Assembly (NCBI GenBank): GCA_038329965.1
Contig: JBBQNN010000003.1
Location: 55,084 to 119,083 of the forward strand
Direction: 5' to 3'
Length of the DNA: 64,000 nucleotides
From: QHCA01 sp003244095
GTDB lineage: Bacteria; Actinomycetota; Actinomycetes; Mycobacteriales; QHCA01
How positions within the stretch are numbered: the stretch's first letter is position 1; every line of letters starts with the position of its first letter. A program made the position numbers and the translations under genes. Of this stretch, positions 8,028 to 16,645 are shown piece after piece. Below the pieces are notes generated by a model, which worked only from the letters and a program-made list of their open reading frames with translations, was not told the DNA's origin and searched no databases.

Positions 8028-9371
8028 CTAGGTGTCCCTGAACCGATTGATCGCATCACGGTGGCGCTCGCGTAACCGCAGGTCACGGACGCCGAGGCCC
8101 TCGACCGGAGCCAGGCACCGGACGCCGACCTTGCCCTGGTGGGCATTGCGGTGCACCTCGTAGGCCGCCTGACCGGTCTCTTCCAGAGGGTAGGTCCGCG
8201 ACAGCGTGGGGTGGATCAGGCCCTTGGCGATGAGGCGGTTGGCCTCCCAGGCCTCCCGGTAGTTGGCGAAGTGCGAGCCGACGATCCGCTTGAGGTTCAT
8301 CCACAGGTAGCGGTTGTCGTACTCGTGGAGGTAGCCGCTGGTGGAGGCGCAGGTCACGATGGTGCCGCCGCGCCGGGCGACGTAGACACTGGCGCCGAAC
8401 GTCTCCCGCCCCGGATGCTCGAAGACGATGTCGGGGTCGTCGCCGCCGGTGAGCTCGCGGATGCGCCGGCCGAGCCGCTGCCATTCCTTCGGGTCCTGGG
8501 TGTGCTCGTCGGCCCAGAAGCGGTAGTCCTCTGCCGAACGGTCGATGACCAGGTCCGCTCCCATCCGGCGCACCAGGTCGGCCTTGGCCGGACTGGACAC
8601 GACGCAGACCGGTGTCGCGCCGCCGCCGAGGGCCAGCTGCGTGGCATAGGAGCCGAGCCCCCCGCTCGCGCCCCAGATCAGGACCGTGTCGCCCTGCTTC
8701 ATACCGGCGCCGTGGTGCGACACCAGCTGCCGGTAGGCCGTGGAGTTGACCAGGCCCGGGCTGGCCGCCTCCTCCCAGGTCAGGTGGGCCGGCTTGGGCA
8801 TGAGCTGGTTGGCCTTGACCAGGGACAGCTCCGCGAGGCCGCCGAAGTTGGTCTCGAAACCCCAGATCCGCTGTTGCGGGTCGAGCATCGTGTCGTCGTG
8901 GCCGGCCGGGTCCTCCAGCTCCACCGACAGGCAGTGCGCGACGACCTCGTCGCCGGCCTTCCACCTGTTCACCCCCGGCCCGGTCCGCAGCACGACGCCG
9001 GCCAGGTCGGAGCCCACGACGTGATAGGGCCGGTCGTGCTGCTTGGCGTACGGGCTGATCCGGGCGTACCGCTCGAGGAAGCCGAAGGTCGGGACCGGCT
9101 CGAAGATCGACGTCCACACGGTGTTGTAGTTGATCGCGCTGGCCAGCACCGCCACGAGGGCCTCGCCGGGTCCGACCTCCGGCGTCGGCACGTCCTGCAG
9201 GTGCAGCGACCGGCGCGGGTCCTTGTCCCGGGTCGCCATCCCGTCGAACATGCCTGCCTCGTCCTTGCGGACCACGACACCCCGGTAGGACTCGGGTACG
9301 GCGAGGCGGGCCACGGCGGCCAGTTCGTCAGCCAGGATTGCCGCGGTGATCTCCTCGATGGCGCCGCCCAT
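8028..9371 (-). CDS. ccr: Crotonyl-CoA carboxylase/reductase
   Basis: NADPH-dependent reductive carboxylation of crotonyl-CoA to ethylmalonyl-CoA (or reduction to butyryl-CoA), supplying the ethylmalonyl-CoA pathway and C4 extender units. A 447-aa medium-chain reductase. Family hallmarks are the N-terminal SYRGVVVRKDE segment, ASAINYNTVWTSIFEPVPTF, H-V-V-G-S-D-L-A-G, the NADP loop WGASGGLGSYATQ near 240, and the C-terminal FEHPGRETFGASV containing the CO2-pocket Phe/His region, then S-H-F-A-N-Y-R-E-A. Its ATG shares one base with the epimerase stop, so the two are coupled. The length and all landmark blocks fit, so this is one of the firmest calls here. Confidence 0.96.
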   Translation of the reverse strand: MGGAIEEITAAILADELAAVARLAVPESYRGVVVRKDEAGMFDGMATRDKDPRRSLHLQDVPTPEVGPGEALVAVLASAINYNTVWTSIFEPVPTFGFLERYARISPYAKQHDRPYHVVGSDLAGVVLRTGPGVNRWKAGDEVVAHCLSVELEDPAGHDDTMLDPQQRIWGFETNFGGLAELSLVKANQLMPKPAHLTWEEAASPGLVNSTAYRQLVSHHGAGMKQGDTVLIWGASGGLGSYATQLALGGGATPVCVVSSPAKADLVRRMGADLVIDRSAEDYRFWADEHTQDPKEWQRLGRRIRELTGGDDPDIVFEHPGRETFGASVYVARRGGTIVTCASTSGYLHEYDNRYLWMNLKRIVGSHFANYREAWEANRLIAKGLIHPTLSRTYPLEETGQAAYEVHRNAHQGKVGVRCLAPVEGLGVRDLRLRERHRDAINRFRDT

Positions 9372-9817
9372 CAGTCGCGTGCCTGACCGGGCCGCGCCTG
9401 GACCAGCTCGGTGAGGACCCCGCCGAGGTCCCGCGGGTGCAGGAACGCGATCGCCGCACCCATCGACCCGTGCCGGGGCCGCCGGTCGATCAGCCGCACG
9501 CCCTGCCCGTCGAGCGTGGCCAGGGCGGCCTCGACATCATCGACGCCGTAGCCGATGTGGTGGATCCCCTCACCCCGGCGGTCGAGGAACCGGCCGACCG
9601 GGGAGTCCGGCCGGGTGGGCTGCAGCAACTGCACGTAGCTGCCGCCGGCCGGTGCGAGCGAGACCTCGAGCATGGCCTCGTGCACGCCCTGCTCGTCGTT
9701 GGTCTCGCGGCAGACGACGGTCAGCCCGAAGAGCTCTGCGTACCGTGCGGCCGCCTCGTCCAGGTCGCGACAGGCGATGCCGACGTGGTCGATCCGGGTC
9801 AGCAGCGGGCCGCTCAT
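9371..9817 (-). CDS. mce: Methylmalonyl-CoA / ethylmalonyl-CoA epimerase
   Basis: Interconverts the (2R) and (2S) forms of methylmalonyl-CoA, and in this pathway also ethylmalonyl-CoA. A 148-aa VOC-fold metalloenzyme with metal ligands in R-I-D-H-V-G-I-A (His11), V-Q-L-L-Q, and G-I-H-H-I-G-Y (His ~86-87), plus the family-typical H-P-R-D-L-G-G-V-L-T-E-L end with its ligand Glu. The ATG at 9817 has AGGA about 9 nt upstream. It overlaps ccr by one base, giving a two-gene minus-strand operon divergent from the thiolase. Confidence 0.93.
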   Translation of the reverse strand: MSGPLLTRIDHVGIACRDLDEAAARYAELFGLTVVCRETNDEQGVHEAMLEVSLAPAGGSYVQLLQPTRPDSPVGRFLDRRGEGIHHIGYGVDDVEAALATLDGQGVRLIDRRPRHGSMGAAIAFLHPRDLGGVLTELVQARPGQARD

Positions 9818-9858
9818 GCGACGTATCCTGGCATTCCCGAGGACACAGGCCATCATCG

Positions 9859-9895
9859 CGCTCCGCGCCTCGCTTCGCTCGATGCTCACTCGACT
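9859..9895. repeat. Dispersed intergenic repeat, full 37-nt copy 1
   Basis: A 37-nt sequence beginning CGCTCCGCGCCTCGCTTCGC and ending CGATGCTCACTCGACT, lying between the divergent epimerase and thiolase genes. The same 37 bases recur exactly at 40028-40064. The element ends about one base before the thiolase ribosome-binding site, so it is inside the 5' leader of that gene if transcription starts upstream. Confidence 0.75.
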
Positions 9896-9910
9896 GGGAG
9901 GTTGGCTGCT

Positions 9911-11098
9911 ATGAGATCGGTCATCGTCGGTGGTGCCCGTACGCCGATGGGCCGCCTCCTGGGCGGGCTCAAGGACTTCTCCGGCGCCGACCTCGGCGGC
10001 TTCGCGATCGCCGGTGCACTGCAGCGGGCCGGCCTGACCGGCGACCAGGTGCAGTACGTGATCATGGGCCAGGTCCTGCAGGCCGGCGCCGGCCAGATCC
10101 CGTCCCGCCAGGCGGCGGTCAAGGCCGGTATCCCGATGTCCGTCCCGTCGCTGACCGTCAACAAGGTGTGCCTGTCCGGCCTCGACGCCATCGCGCTGGC
10201 CGACCAGCTGATCCGGGCAGGGGAGTTCGACATCGTCGTCGCGGGTGGCATGGAGTCGATGACGAACGCGCCGCACCTGTTGCCCAAGTCGCGGTCGGGC
10301 TACAAGTACGGCTCCATCGAGGTCCTCGACGCGATGGCCTACGACGGCCTGACCGACGCCTTCGACCACATCGCCATGGGTGAGTCGACCGAGCATCACA
10401 ACGCAAAGCTCGGGATCAGCCGCGAGGAGCAGGACGAGTTCGCCGTCCGGTCGCACCAGCGGGCCGCGCAAGCGCAGAAGGACGGCGTCTTCGACGACGA
10501 GATCGTGCCGGTCGAGGTCCCGCAGCGCCGCGGCGACCCGGTCGTGGTCGGCGAGGACGAGGGCATCCGGGCCGACACGACCGTGGAGTCGCTGAGCCGG
10601 TTGCGGCCGGCCTTCGCCAAGGACGGCACCATCACCGCCGGCACCGCGTCGCAGATCTCCGACGGCGCCTGCGCCGTCGTCGTCATGTCCGCCGCCAAGG
10701 CTGCCGAGTTGGGGCTGACGCCACTGGCCGAGATCGGGGCGCATGGCAACGTCGCGGGTCCGGACAACTCGCTGCAGTCGCAGCCGTCGGGCGCGATCAA
10801 GCACGCGCTGGCCAAGGACGGCGGCCTGTCCGTAAGCGACCTCGACGTGATCGAGATCAACGAGGCTTTCGCCGCCGTCGGCATCCAGTCGATGCGCGAC
10901 CTCGGCGTCGGCCCGGACGTGGTCAACCCCAACGGCGGCGCGATCGCGCTGGGCCACCCGATCGGGATGTCCGGGGCACGGCTGGCCCTGCACCTGGCCC
11001 TGGAGTTGCGCCGCCGCGGCGGCGGCGTGGGCGCGGCTGCCCTCTGCGGTGGCGGCGGACAGGGCGACGCTCTGATCCTGCGCGTGCCGGCCGCTTGA
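9911..11098 (+). CDS. Acetyl-CoA C-acetyltransferase (thiolase)
   Basis: Condenses two acetyl-CoA to acetoacetyl-CoA, or performs the reverse thiolysis, the first step toward crotonyl-CoA. 395 aa. The nucleophile is Cys87 in NKVCLSGLDA, with the NEAFA motif, His349 in ALGHPIGMSGAR and the second catalytic Cys379 in ALCGGGGQGDA. The ATG at 9911 is preceded by GGGAGG; an open frame to 9437 upstream lies within the opposite-strand epimerase and is not coding. The next gene's TTG start overlaps its TGA, so meaB is coupled to it. Degradative members share this length, but the gene context favours a biosynthetic role. Confidence 0.94.
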   Translation: MRSVIVGGARTPMGRLLGGLKDFSGADLGGFAIAGALQRAGLTGDQVQYVIMGQVLQAGAGQIPSRQAAVKAGIPMSVPSLTVNKVCLSGLDAIALADQLIRAGEFDIVVAGGMESMTNAPHLLPKSRSGYKYGSIEVLDAMAYDGLTDAFDHIAMGESTEHHNAKLGISREEQDEFAVRSHQRAAQAQKDGVFDDEIVPVEVPQRRGDPVVVGEDEGIRADTTVESLSRLRPAFAKDGTITAGTASQISDGACAVVVMSAAKAAELGLTPLAEIGAHGNVAGPDNSLQSQPSGAIKHALAKDGGLSVSDLDVIEINEAFAAVGIQSMRDLGVGPDVVNPNGGAIALGHPIGMSGARLALHLALELRRRGGGVGAAALCGGGGQGDALILRVPAA

Positions 11099-12069
11099 CC
11101 CCAGGGATGCGGGCCGGCCGGCCGGTCGACCTGCCGGCGCTGGTCGAGCGGGCACAGGCCGGCGAGGCGCTCGCGGTGGCCCGCCTGATCAGCCTGGTGG
11201 AGGACCACAGCCCCTCGCTGCCGGACATGGCTGCCCTCATGGCGCCGCTGACCGGCCGGGCGCGGATCGTCGGGGTGACCGGGTCACCGGGGGTGGGCAA
11301 GTCCACGTCGACCTCCGTACTGGTCTCGGCCTACCGCGCCCAGGGCACCCGGGTCGGCGTGCTCGCGGTCGACCCCTCGTCGCCGTTCTCCGGCGGTGCG
11401 CTGCTCGGTGACCGGGTGCGCATGCAGGAGCACGCCACCGACGACGGCGTCTTCATCCGCTCGATGGCCACCCGTGGGCACCTCGGCGGGCTGTCGTGGG
11501 CGACCCCGCAGGCGCTCCGCGTGCTCGACGCGGCCGGCTGCCAGGTGATCCTCGTGGAGACCGTGGGCGTCGGCCAGGCCGAGGTGGAGATCGCGTCGCT
11601 GGCCGACACGACCCTGCTGCTGCTGGCACCTGGCATGGGCGACGGGATCCAGGCGGCCAAGGCCGGGGTGATCGAGATCGCGGACGTCTTCGTCGTCAAC
11701 AAGGCCGACCGCGACGGCGCCGACCAGACGGTCCGTGATCTGCGCTACATGCTCTCCCTGGGCGGCCGGCACAGCGCGGCCGGTGCCTGGCGGCCGGAGA
11801 TCGTCCGTACCGTGGCCACCCGCGGCGAGGGCGTGGACGAGGTCATCGCAGCCGTCGACAAGCACGCGCAATGGTCGGCTGGCAGCGGCGAGCTCGACCG
11901 CCGCCGGCAGGCCCGGGCAGCCGCCGAGATCGAGGCCATCGCGGTGGCGGCCACGCGGGCGGAGTTTCGCGACGTGCACGGCAGCGCGTCCCTGGACGCC
12001 CTGGCCGCGGACGTGGTGGAGGGCAAGACCGATCCCTACTCTGCCGCCGCGCGGTTGCTCAGGGACTGA
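11095..12069 (+). CDS. meaB: MeaB-type GTPase chaperone of B12-dependent acyl-CoA mutases
   Basis: A G3E-family GTPase that gates adenosylcobalamin delivery and protects methylmalonyl- or isobutyryl-CoA mutase. 324 aa, with Walker A GSPGVGKS at 63-70, a D-P-S-S-P switch region, E-T-V-G-V-G-Q (switch II) and N-K-A-D as the guanine-specificity motif near residue 202. The TTG at 11095 overlaps the thiolase stop; ATG 11107 is an alternative with four fewer residues. It overlaps the convergent DUF2127 gene by 11 bp. The mutase large subunit lies beyond that gene, so the likely client is close by. Here the GTPase is a separate protein, unlike fused IcmF. Confidence 0.94.
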   Translation: MTPGMRAGRPVDLPALVERAQAGEALAVARLISLVEDHSPSLPDMAALMAPLTGRARIVGVTGSPGVGKSTSTSVLVSAYRAQGTRVGVLAVDPSSPFSGGALLGDRVRMQEHATDDGVFIRSMATRGHLGGLSWATPQALRVLDAAGCQVILVETVGVGQAEVEIASLADTTLLLLAPGMGDGIQAAKAGVIEIADVFVVNKADRDGADQTVRDLRYMLSLGGRHSAAGAWRPEIVRTVATRGEGVDEVIAAVDKHAQWSAGSGELDRRRQARAAAEIEAIAVAATRAEFRDVHGSASLDALAADVVEGKTDPYSAAARLLRD

Positions 12070-12877
12070 TGCCGCGGGCCGCTGCGCGGCTCGCCCTGCG
12101 GGACGGCCGGCCGAGGTCGGTGAGCACCGCAGCCGACTCCACCTCGATCAGGGACCTGCTGTGCCGCTTGGCCTCGTACGCCGCCTTGCCGCCGCGCAGA
12201 CCGAAGAGCCGCTTGGACAGCAGCAGGTAGATGACCGCCGCCAGGTTGATCGTCAGCGCGCCGATCCGGGTGACGGTGACCCGGTCGAACAGCTCGTAGA
12301 TCTCCAGGGGCAGGAAGAGGGAGGTGGCGACCACCGCGAAGTACTCGCCCCAGCGTTTCAGCCGCCAGAGGCCGACCGCCTCGATCATCTGCAGCATGCC
12401 GTAGGCGAGCAGGCCCCCCGCGACCAGCGCCAGGGTCGAGTGCCGCGCCGCCAGCAGGGAGCGGATGGTGCCCACCACGCCGGAGTCGTCGAGGTTGACG
12501 CCGAGCTTGTCGGCGAGCGGGCGCAGTAGCGGCAGGTCCTGCTCGAACACCCTCGAGATCGAGGCCTTCGCGTTGGAGAACCGGTGGACGCCGTAGGCCA
12601 GGAGCAGGATCAGCAGCCCGCGTACGGCCCGCTCGACCGCAAGGAGTCGCAGCACCAGGGCGTCGCGCAACTCCGGGCCGCGCAAGAGCAGGGGGGCGTC
12701 CTCGGCCGGTCCGGATGCCTGGGCGTCGCCGAGGGTGAAGTCACCGCAGCGCAGGCAACGCCACGCCTCGCCGGCCGTCGTCGTGGCCCGCAGGCGCTCC
12801 CGCAGCTCCTTCTCGTGCGGCGCGTAGGTGACGTGCCCGTGCCGGGCGCAGCCGCGCAAACTCCAGTTCACCATCAT
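12059..12877 (-). CDS. DUF2127-family membrane protein
   Basis: A 272-aa integral membrane protein. The first ~75 residues are soluble and include C-L-R-C-G-D-F and an Arg/His-rich start, followed by hydrophobic stretches near residues 82-98, 155-170, 185-200 and 208-225, the usual four-helix DUF2127 core. Family function is unknown. It is inserted on the opposite strand between meaB and icmA, overlapping the end of meaB by 11 bp and diverging from icmA. Its Cys pair could bind a metal. Confidence 0.75.
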   Translation of the reverse strand: MMVNWSLRGCARHGHVTYAPHEKELRERLRATTTAGEAWRCLRCGDFTLGDAQASGPAEDAPLLLRGPELRDALVLRLLAVERAVRGLLILLLAYGVHRFSNAKASISRVFEQDLPLLRPLADKLGVNLDDSGVVGTIRSLLAARHSTLALVAGGLLAYGMLQMIEAVGLWRLKRWGEYFAVVATSLFLPLEIYELFDRVTVTRIGALTINLAAVIYLLLSKRLFGLRGGKAAYEAKRHSRSLIEVESAAVLTDLGRPSRRASRAAARGISP

Positions 12878-12990
12878 GCAGGGTACGGGTAGCGAAGATC
12901 ACCCGCCCGGCCTCGCTCGGTAATGGCAGTGCGTTGTTACATCTCTGTGCGAGACTGGAGATATTCCGTCACATCCGATCAGGAGGCCGC

Positions 12991-14691
12991 GTGACGTCTC
13001 CACAGCCGCCCGCAGAGCCGCGGCACGCAGGCATTGCGGCTGGCCGTGAGCGCTGGCAGGCCCGCTTCGACGCCGCCGCCAAGCGGGATGCCGACTTCAC
13101 CACGCTGTCCGGCGTCGAGCTGGAGCCGGCCTACGGCCCGCGCCCGGGCGAGGACTACCCGGACTTCGAGCGGATCGGCTGGCCGGGGGAGTTCCCGTTC
13201 ACGCGGGGCCTCTACCCGACCGGCTACCGCGGCCGGGCGTGGACGATCCGGCAGTTCGCCGGCTTCGGCAACGCCCGGCAGACCAACGAGCGCTACAAGA
13301 TGATCCTGCGTTCCGGGGGCGGCGGCCTGTCGGTGGCCTTCGACATGCCTACCCTGATGGGCCGGGACAGCGACGACCCGCGAGCGCTCGGCGAGGTCGG
13401 GCACTGTGGTGTGGCGATCGACAGCGCGGTCGACGTGGAGCACCTCTTCGCCGACATCACCCTCGGCGACGTCACCACGTCGATGACGATCAGCGGCCCG
13501 GCCGTACCGGTGTTCTGCATGTACCTCGTCGCCGCCGAGCGCCAGGGCGTCGACCCCGCCACCCTCAACGGCACCCTGCAGACCGACATCTTCAAGGAGT
13601 ACATCGCTCAGAAGGAGTGGCTGTTCCCGCCCGAGCCGCACCTGCGGCTCATCGGCGACCTGATGGAGTTCTGCGCGGCCAACAACCCCGACAACAAGCC
13701 GCTGTCGGTGTCGGGCTACCACATCCGCGAGGCGGGCTCCACCGCCGCGCAGGAGCTCGCGTTCACCCTCGCCGACGGGTTCGGCTACGTCGAGCTCGGC
13801 CTGGCCCGGGGCCTGGACATCGAGCAGTTCGCCCCCGGCCTGTCGTTCTTCTTCGACGCCCACATCGACTTCTTCGAAGAGATTGCCAAATTCCGCGCCG
13901 CGCGGCGGATCTGGGCCCGCTGGATGCGAGACGTCTACGGGGCGAAGACCGAGCGGGCACAGTGGCTGCGGTTCCACACCCAGACGGCCGGGGTCTCCCT
14001 GACCGCGCAGCAGCCGGACAACAACATCGTCCGTACCGCCGTCGAGGCGCTGGCCGCGGTGCTCGGCGGCACCAACTCACTGCACACCAACGCTCTCGAC
14101 GAGGTGCTCGCACTGCCGTCGGAGAAGGCCGCCGAGATCGCCCTGCGCACCCAGCAGGTGATCATGGAGGAGACCGGGGTGGTCAATGTCGCCGATCCCC
14201 TGGGCGGGTCGTGGTACGTCGAACAACTCACGGACACCCTCGAGCGCGAGGCCGAGCTGATCTTCGCCAGGATCCGGGAGATGGGCAGCGACGGCACCAT
14301 CACCTCGGGCCTGCTGCGCGGCATCGACGACGGATGGTTCATGTCCCAGATCGCCGAGTCGGCCTTCGCCTACCAGCTCGCGGTGGAGAAGGGCGACAAG
14401 AAGGTCGTGGGCGTCAACTGCCACACCGAGACCGTCGAGGAGACGCTTTCGATCCTCCGGGTCAGCCACGAGGTGGAGGCCGAGCAGCGCCGGGCACTGG
14501 CCCAGCGGCGCCTCGACCGTGACCAGGCCGCCGTCGACGCGGCGCTCGGCGACATGGTGGCCGCGGCGCGCACAGCAGACAACATCATCCCGGCCATGCT
14601 CTCGGCGGTCCGGGCCGAGGCAACCTTGGGTGAGATCTGCGACGCCCTGCGCGCCGAGTGGGGCGTCTACACCGAGCGGGCGCGGTTCTGA
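12991..14691 (+). CDS. icmA: Isobutyryl-CoA mutase, large (substrate-binding) subunit
   Basis: Interconverts isobutyryl-CoA and n-butyryl-CoA with adenosylcobalamin when paired with a small B12-binding subunit. The GTG at 12991 has AGGAGG 5 nt before it and gives 566 aa, the same length I recall for Streptomyces cinnamonensis IcmA. There is no B12-binding domain. The residue separating mutases is readable: W-T-I-R-Q-F-A-G-F has Phe89 where methylmalonyl-CoA mutase has Tyr, and Y-I-A-Q-K-E-W has Gln207 where that enzyme has the carboxylate-binding Arg. This pair defines Icm rather than Mcm. The SCO6745 gene follows with start overlap. icmB is not in the window. Confidence 0.92.
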   Translation: MTSPQPPAEPRHAGIAAGRERWQARFDAAAKRDADFTTLSGVELEPAYGPRPGEDYPDFERIGWPGEFPFTRGLYPTGYRGRAWTIRQFAGFGNARQTNERYKMILRSGGGGLSVAFDMPTLMGRDSDDPRALGEVGHCGVAIDSAVDVEHLFADITLGDVTTSMTISGPAVPVFCMYLVAAERQGVDPATLNGTLQTDIFKEYIAQKEWLFPPEPHLRLIGDLMEFCAANNPDNKPLSVSGYHIREAGSTAAQELAFTLADGFGYVELGLARGLDIEQFAPGLSFFFDAHIDFFEEIAKFRAARRIWARWMRDVYGAKTERAQWLRFHTQTAGVSLTAQQPDNNIVRTAVEALAAVLGGTNSLHTNALDEVLALPSEKAAEIALRTQQVIMEETGVVNVADPLGGSWYVEQLTDTLEREAELIFARIREMGSDGTITSGLLRGIDDGWFMSQIAESAFAYQLAVEKGDKKVVGVNCHTETVEETLSILRVSHEVEAEQRRALAQRRLDRDQAAVDAALGDMVAAARTADNIIPAMLSAVRAEATLGEICDALRAEWGVYTERARF

Positions 14692-15617
14692 GCACCGACG
14701 GATCGTCGGCCGGGTCGCGCCTGTCCGCCGTCTCGCGGGAGATGTGGCGGACCCTCGAGCCGTTGCACGGGTTCGCCTACTTCGCCGCGGAGACGCGGGC
14801 GGCCACCGACGCGCTCGGCCTGCGGGGTGGCTGGATGAGCTACTTCGGCACCCGGGCGGCACCGCTGGGCGCCGTGCCGGCGGCCGTGGTCACCGCGACG
14901 TTCTACGGGTTCCACCCGACGTTGGTGGCCCGGGCGATCCCGGACGCCTGGTCCTTCGCCGGCCCCGCCCAGTTGGTCACGACTCGCGAGCACGCCGCCG
15001 GTGCCGCGCTCCGCCGCCTGCTGGGCGACCGCTGCGACGGCCCGGAGGTGGCCGAGGCTGCGGGGCTGGCCCGTCGGGCTGCCTCGGCCGCACCGACGGC
15101 CGGCCGGCCGCTCGGCGCCGCCCACGCCGCCCTCGACTGGCCCGCGTCGCCGCACCTGGTCCTGTGGCAGGCATGCTCGGTGCTGCGCGAGTCGCGCGGC
15201 GACGGCCACGTGTCGGCACTGGTCGCCGCGGGTGTCGGCCCCTGCGAGTCGCACGTGATCCTGTCCGCGGCCGGGGGGCCGCCACCGGAGATGCTGCGAT
15301 TCGCCCGCGGCTGGGACGGGCAGGAGTGGGCCACCGCGGTCCAGCTGCTGATCCGGCGCGGATGGCTGGACCCGGCCGGTGGGCTCACCGATGCCGGCCA
15401 CGCCCTTCGCGCGGAGATCGAGGATCGGACCGACGAGTTGTCCGCGGCCCCGTGGGTGGCGATCGGAGAGGAGGCCACGGAGCGGTTGCGGTCCCTCGGG
15501 GAGGATCTCTCCCGGGCGGTCGTCGACGCCGGGGGGCTGCCGGTGCCGAATCCGATGGGGCTCGTCCCGATCGGCAATCGCCGTACGATGAATTTCGGAC
15601 GAGGAGTCGACCGATGA
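14658..15617 (+). CDS. SCO6745-family protein (predicted winged-helix/MarR-like fold)
   Basis: A protein of up to 319 aa of the actinobacterial SCO6745 family, whose function is not established. Recognisable parts are the N-terminal W-R-T-L-E-P-L-H-G segment, F-Y-G-F-H-P, A-R-A-I-P-D-A-W and a C-terminal R-R-G-W-L-D-x-x-G-x-L-T-D-A-G block typical of winged-helix domains. The start is uncertain. The GTG at 14658 overlaps icmA by 34 nt, a CTG at 14688 would overlap its stop codon, and an ATG at 14742 is close to the first conserved residues. The downstream diiron gene starts within its stop codon (ATGA), so icmA, this gene and the next are likely one transcript. Confidence 0.75.
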   Translation: MGRLHRAGAVLSTDGSSAGSRLSAVSREMWRTLEPLHGFAYFAAETRAATDALGLRGGWMSYFGTRAAPLGAVPAAVVTATFYGFHPTLVARAIPDAWSFAGPAQLVTTREHAAGAALRRLLGDRCDGPEVAEAAGLARRAASAAPTAGRPLGAAHAALDWPASPHLVLWQACSVLRESRGDGHVSALVAAGVGPCESHVILSAAGGPPPEMLRFARGWDGQEWATAVQLLIRRGWLDPAGGLTDAGHALRAEIEDRTDELSAAPWVAIGEEATERLRSLGEDLSRAVVDAGGLPVPNPMGLVPIGNRRTMNFGRGVDR

Positions 15618-16633
15618 GCGTGACGATCCCCGAAGGCGGCTTCTGGCCGGCACCGGCGGTGCCGCAGCCCAACATCTACCCGATGGAGTGGCGGGTCGAG
15701 ACCCAGGCCCTCGCCGACATCTACGAGAAGTCCAAGCGGATGCTGTGGAATCCCAGCGACCTGCCGTGGGACGAGCTCCGGGCCGAGGACTTCACCCGCG
15801 AGCAGCGCCTCGGGATGATGTACTGGTGGGCCCTGCTCGCCAACTTCGACGCCAGCGGGCCGGCGGTCTTCGCCCGGGCGACCATCCACTCCTTCGAGGT
15901 GCACGAGGAGGACCCGGTCCGCAAGTGCTTCTTCTCCATCACCCGCGACGAGATGAACCACGAGGAGTGCTGCCAGCGGGCGATCGAGAAGCTGTGGCCG
16001 GGCGGCCCGCTGAGCTGGGAGCCGCAGGACGACCTGGAGCGCGCCGCCCACAACAACATCGCCTGGCTCTATCACAACGGCGGCCGCTACTGGCAGGGCT
16101 ACAACAACTCCATCGGCAAGTACCCGATGGCGGTGCTGTTCACGTCGTTCATGATGGGTGAGGTCGCCTCCTCGACGCTGTTCCGGATGATGGCTACGGG
16201 CACGAAGCATCCGGTGTTCGAGGAGGTCTTCAAGCGGATCGGGCGCGACGAGAGCCGCCATCTCAAGATCTGCATGACGATCCTGGAGAAGGACTGGCCA
16301 GGGTTGACCGACGAGCACAAGGAGCTCATCACCCGTCAACTGCGGGCCGGTTTCGTGTTCCTGTCGATGATCCTCTGGGAGCCGCCGGGGCAGTTCTGGG
16401 ACCTGCCGCCGTACTTCCTGGCCAACCACCGGGTGCTCATCGACCATGCGCGTGACGCGGGTCTGGGCGTGCTGTCGTACGAGGCGCAGGCCGACAACTG
16501 GCGCATCGCCATGGCCAAGGTGCGAGCGATCGTGGAGCGCTGGGGGATCGAGTTCCCGGCGATCCCCGAGCTGGACATCTCCGGGGTCGACGTCACCGAC
16601 ATCACGCCGGACGACATCATCCCCGTCTTTTAG
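15614..16633 (+). CDS. Ferritin-like / R2-like diiron protein
   Basis: A 339-aa helical protein with a six-ligand diiron pattern: Asp79 in L-L-A-N-F-D, E113-x-x-H116 in D-E-M-N-H, Glu183 in M-M-G-E-V and E213-x-x-H216 in D-E-S-R-H. The 34- and 30-residue spacings resemble ribonucleotide reductase R2 and R2-like oxidases. The position four residues after His116, where R2 has its radical Tyr, is Cys120, so a classical tyrosyl radical is unlikely. A well-placed GAGGAG precedes the ATG, which overlaps the upstream stop. Oxygenase or oxidase activity is plausible and the substrate unknown. I do not recognise a characterised orthologue. Confidence 0.75.
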   Translation: MSVTIPEGGFWPAPAVPQPNIYPMEWRVETQALADIYEKSKRMLWNPSDLPWDELRAEDFTREQRLGMMYWWALLANFDASGPAVFARATIHSFEVHEEDPVRKCFFSITRDEMNHEECCQRAIEKLWPGGPLSWEPQDDLERAAHNNIAWLYHNGGRYWQGYNNSIGKYPMAVLFTSFMMGEVASSTLFRMMATGTKHPVFEEVFKRIGRDESRHLKICMTILEKDWPGLTDEHKELITRQLRAGFVFLSMILWEPPGQFWDLPPYFLANHRVLIDHARDAGLGVLSYEAQADNWRIAMAKVRAIVERWGIEFPAIPELDISGVDVTDITPDDIIPVF

Positions 16634-16645
16634 GGTTGCCCGAGG

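Noticed and set aside
9437..9910. An N-terminal extension of the thiolase up to 9437
   Set aside because: It overlaps the opposite-strand epimerase and the repeat element, and the thiolase family starts at the ATG with a good ribosome-binding site at 9911.
12901..12990. A sigma-70 promoter for icmA (TTACAT, 17 bp, GATATT)
   Set aside because: The -35 hexamer matches consensus at only two positions; it is too weak to list as a feature.
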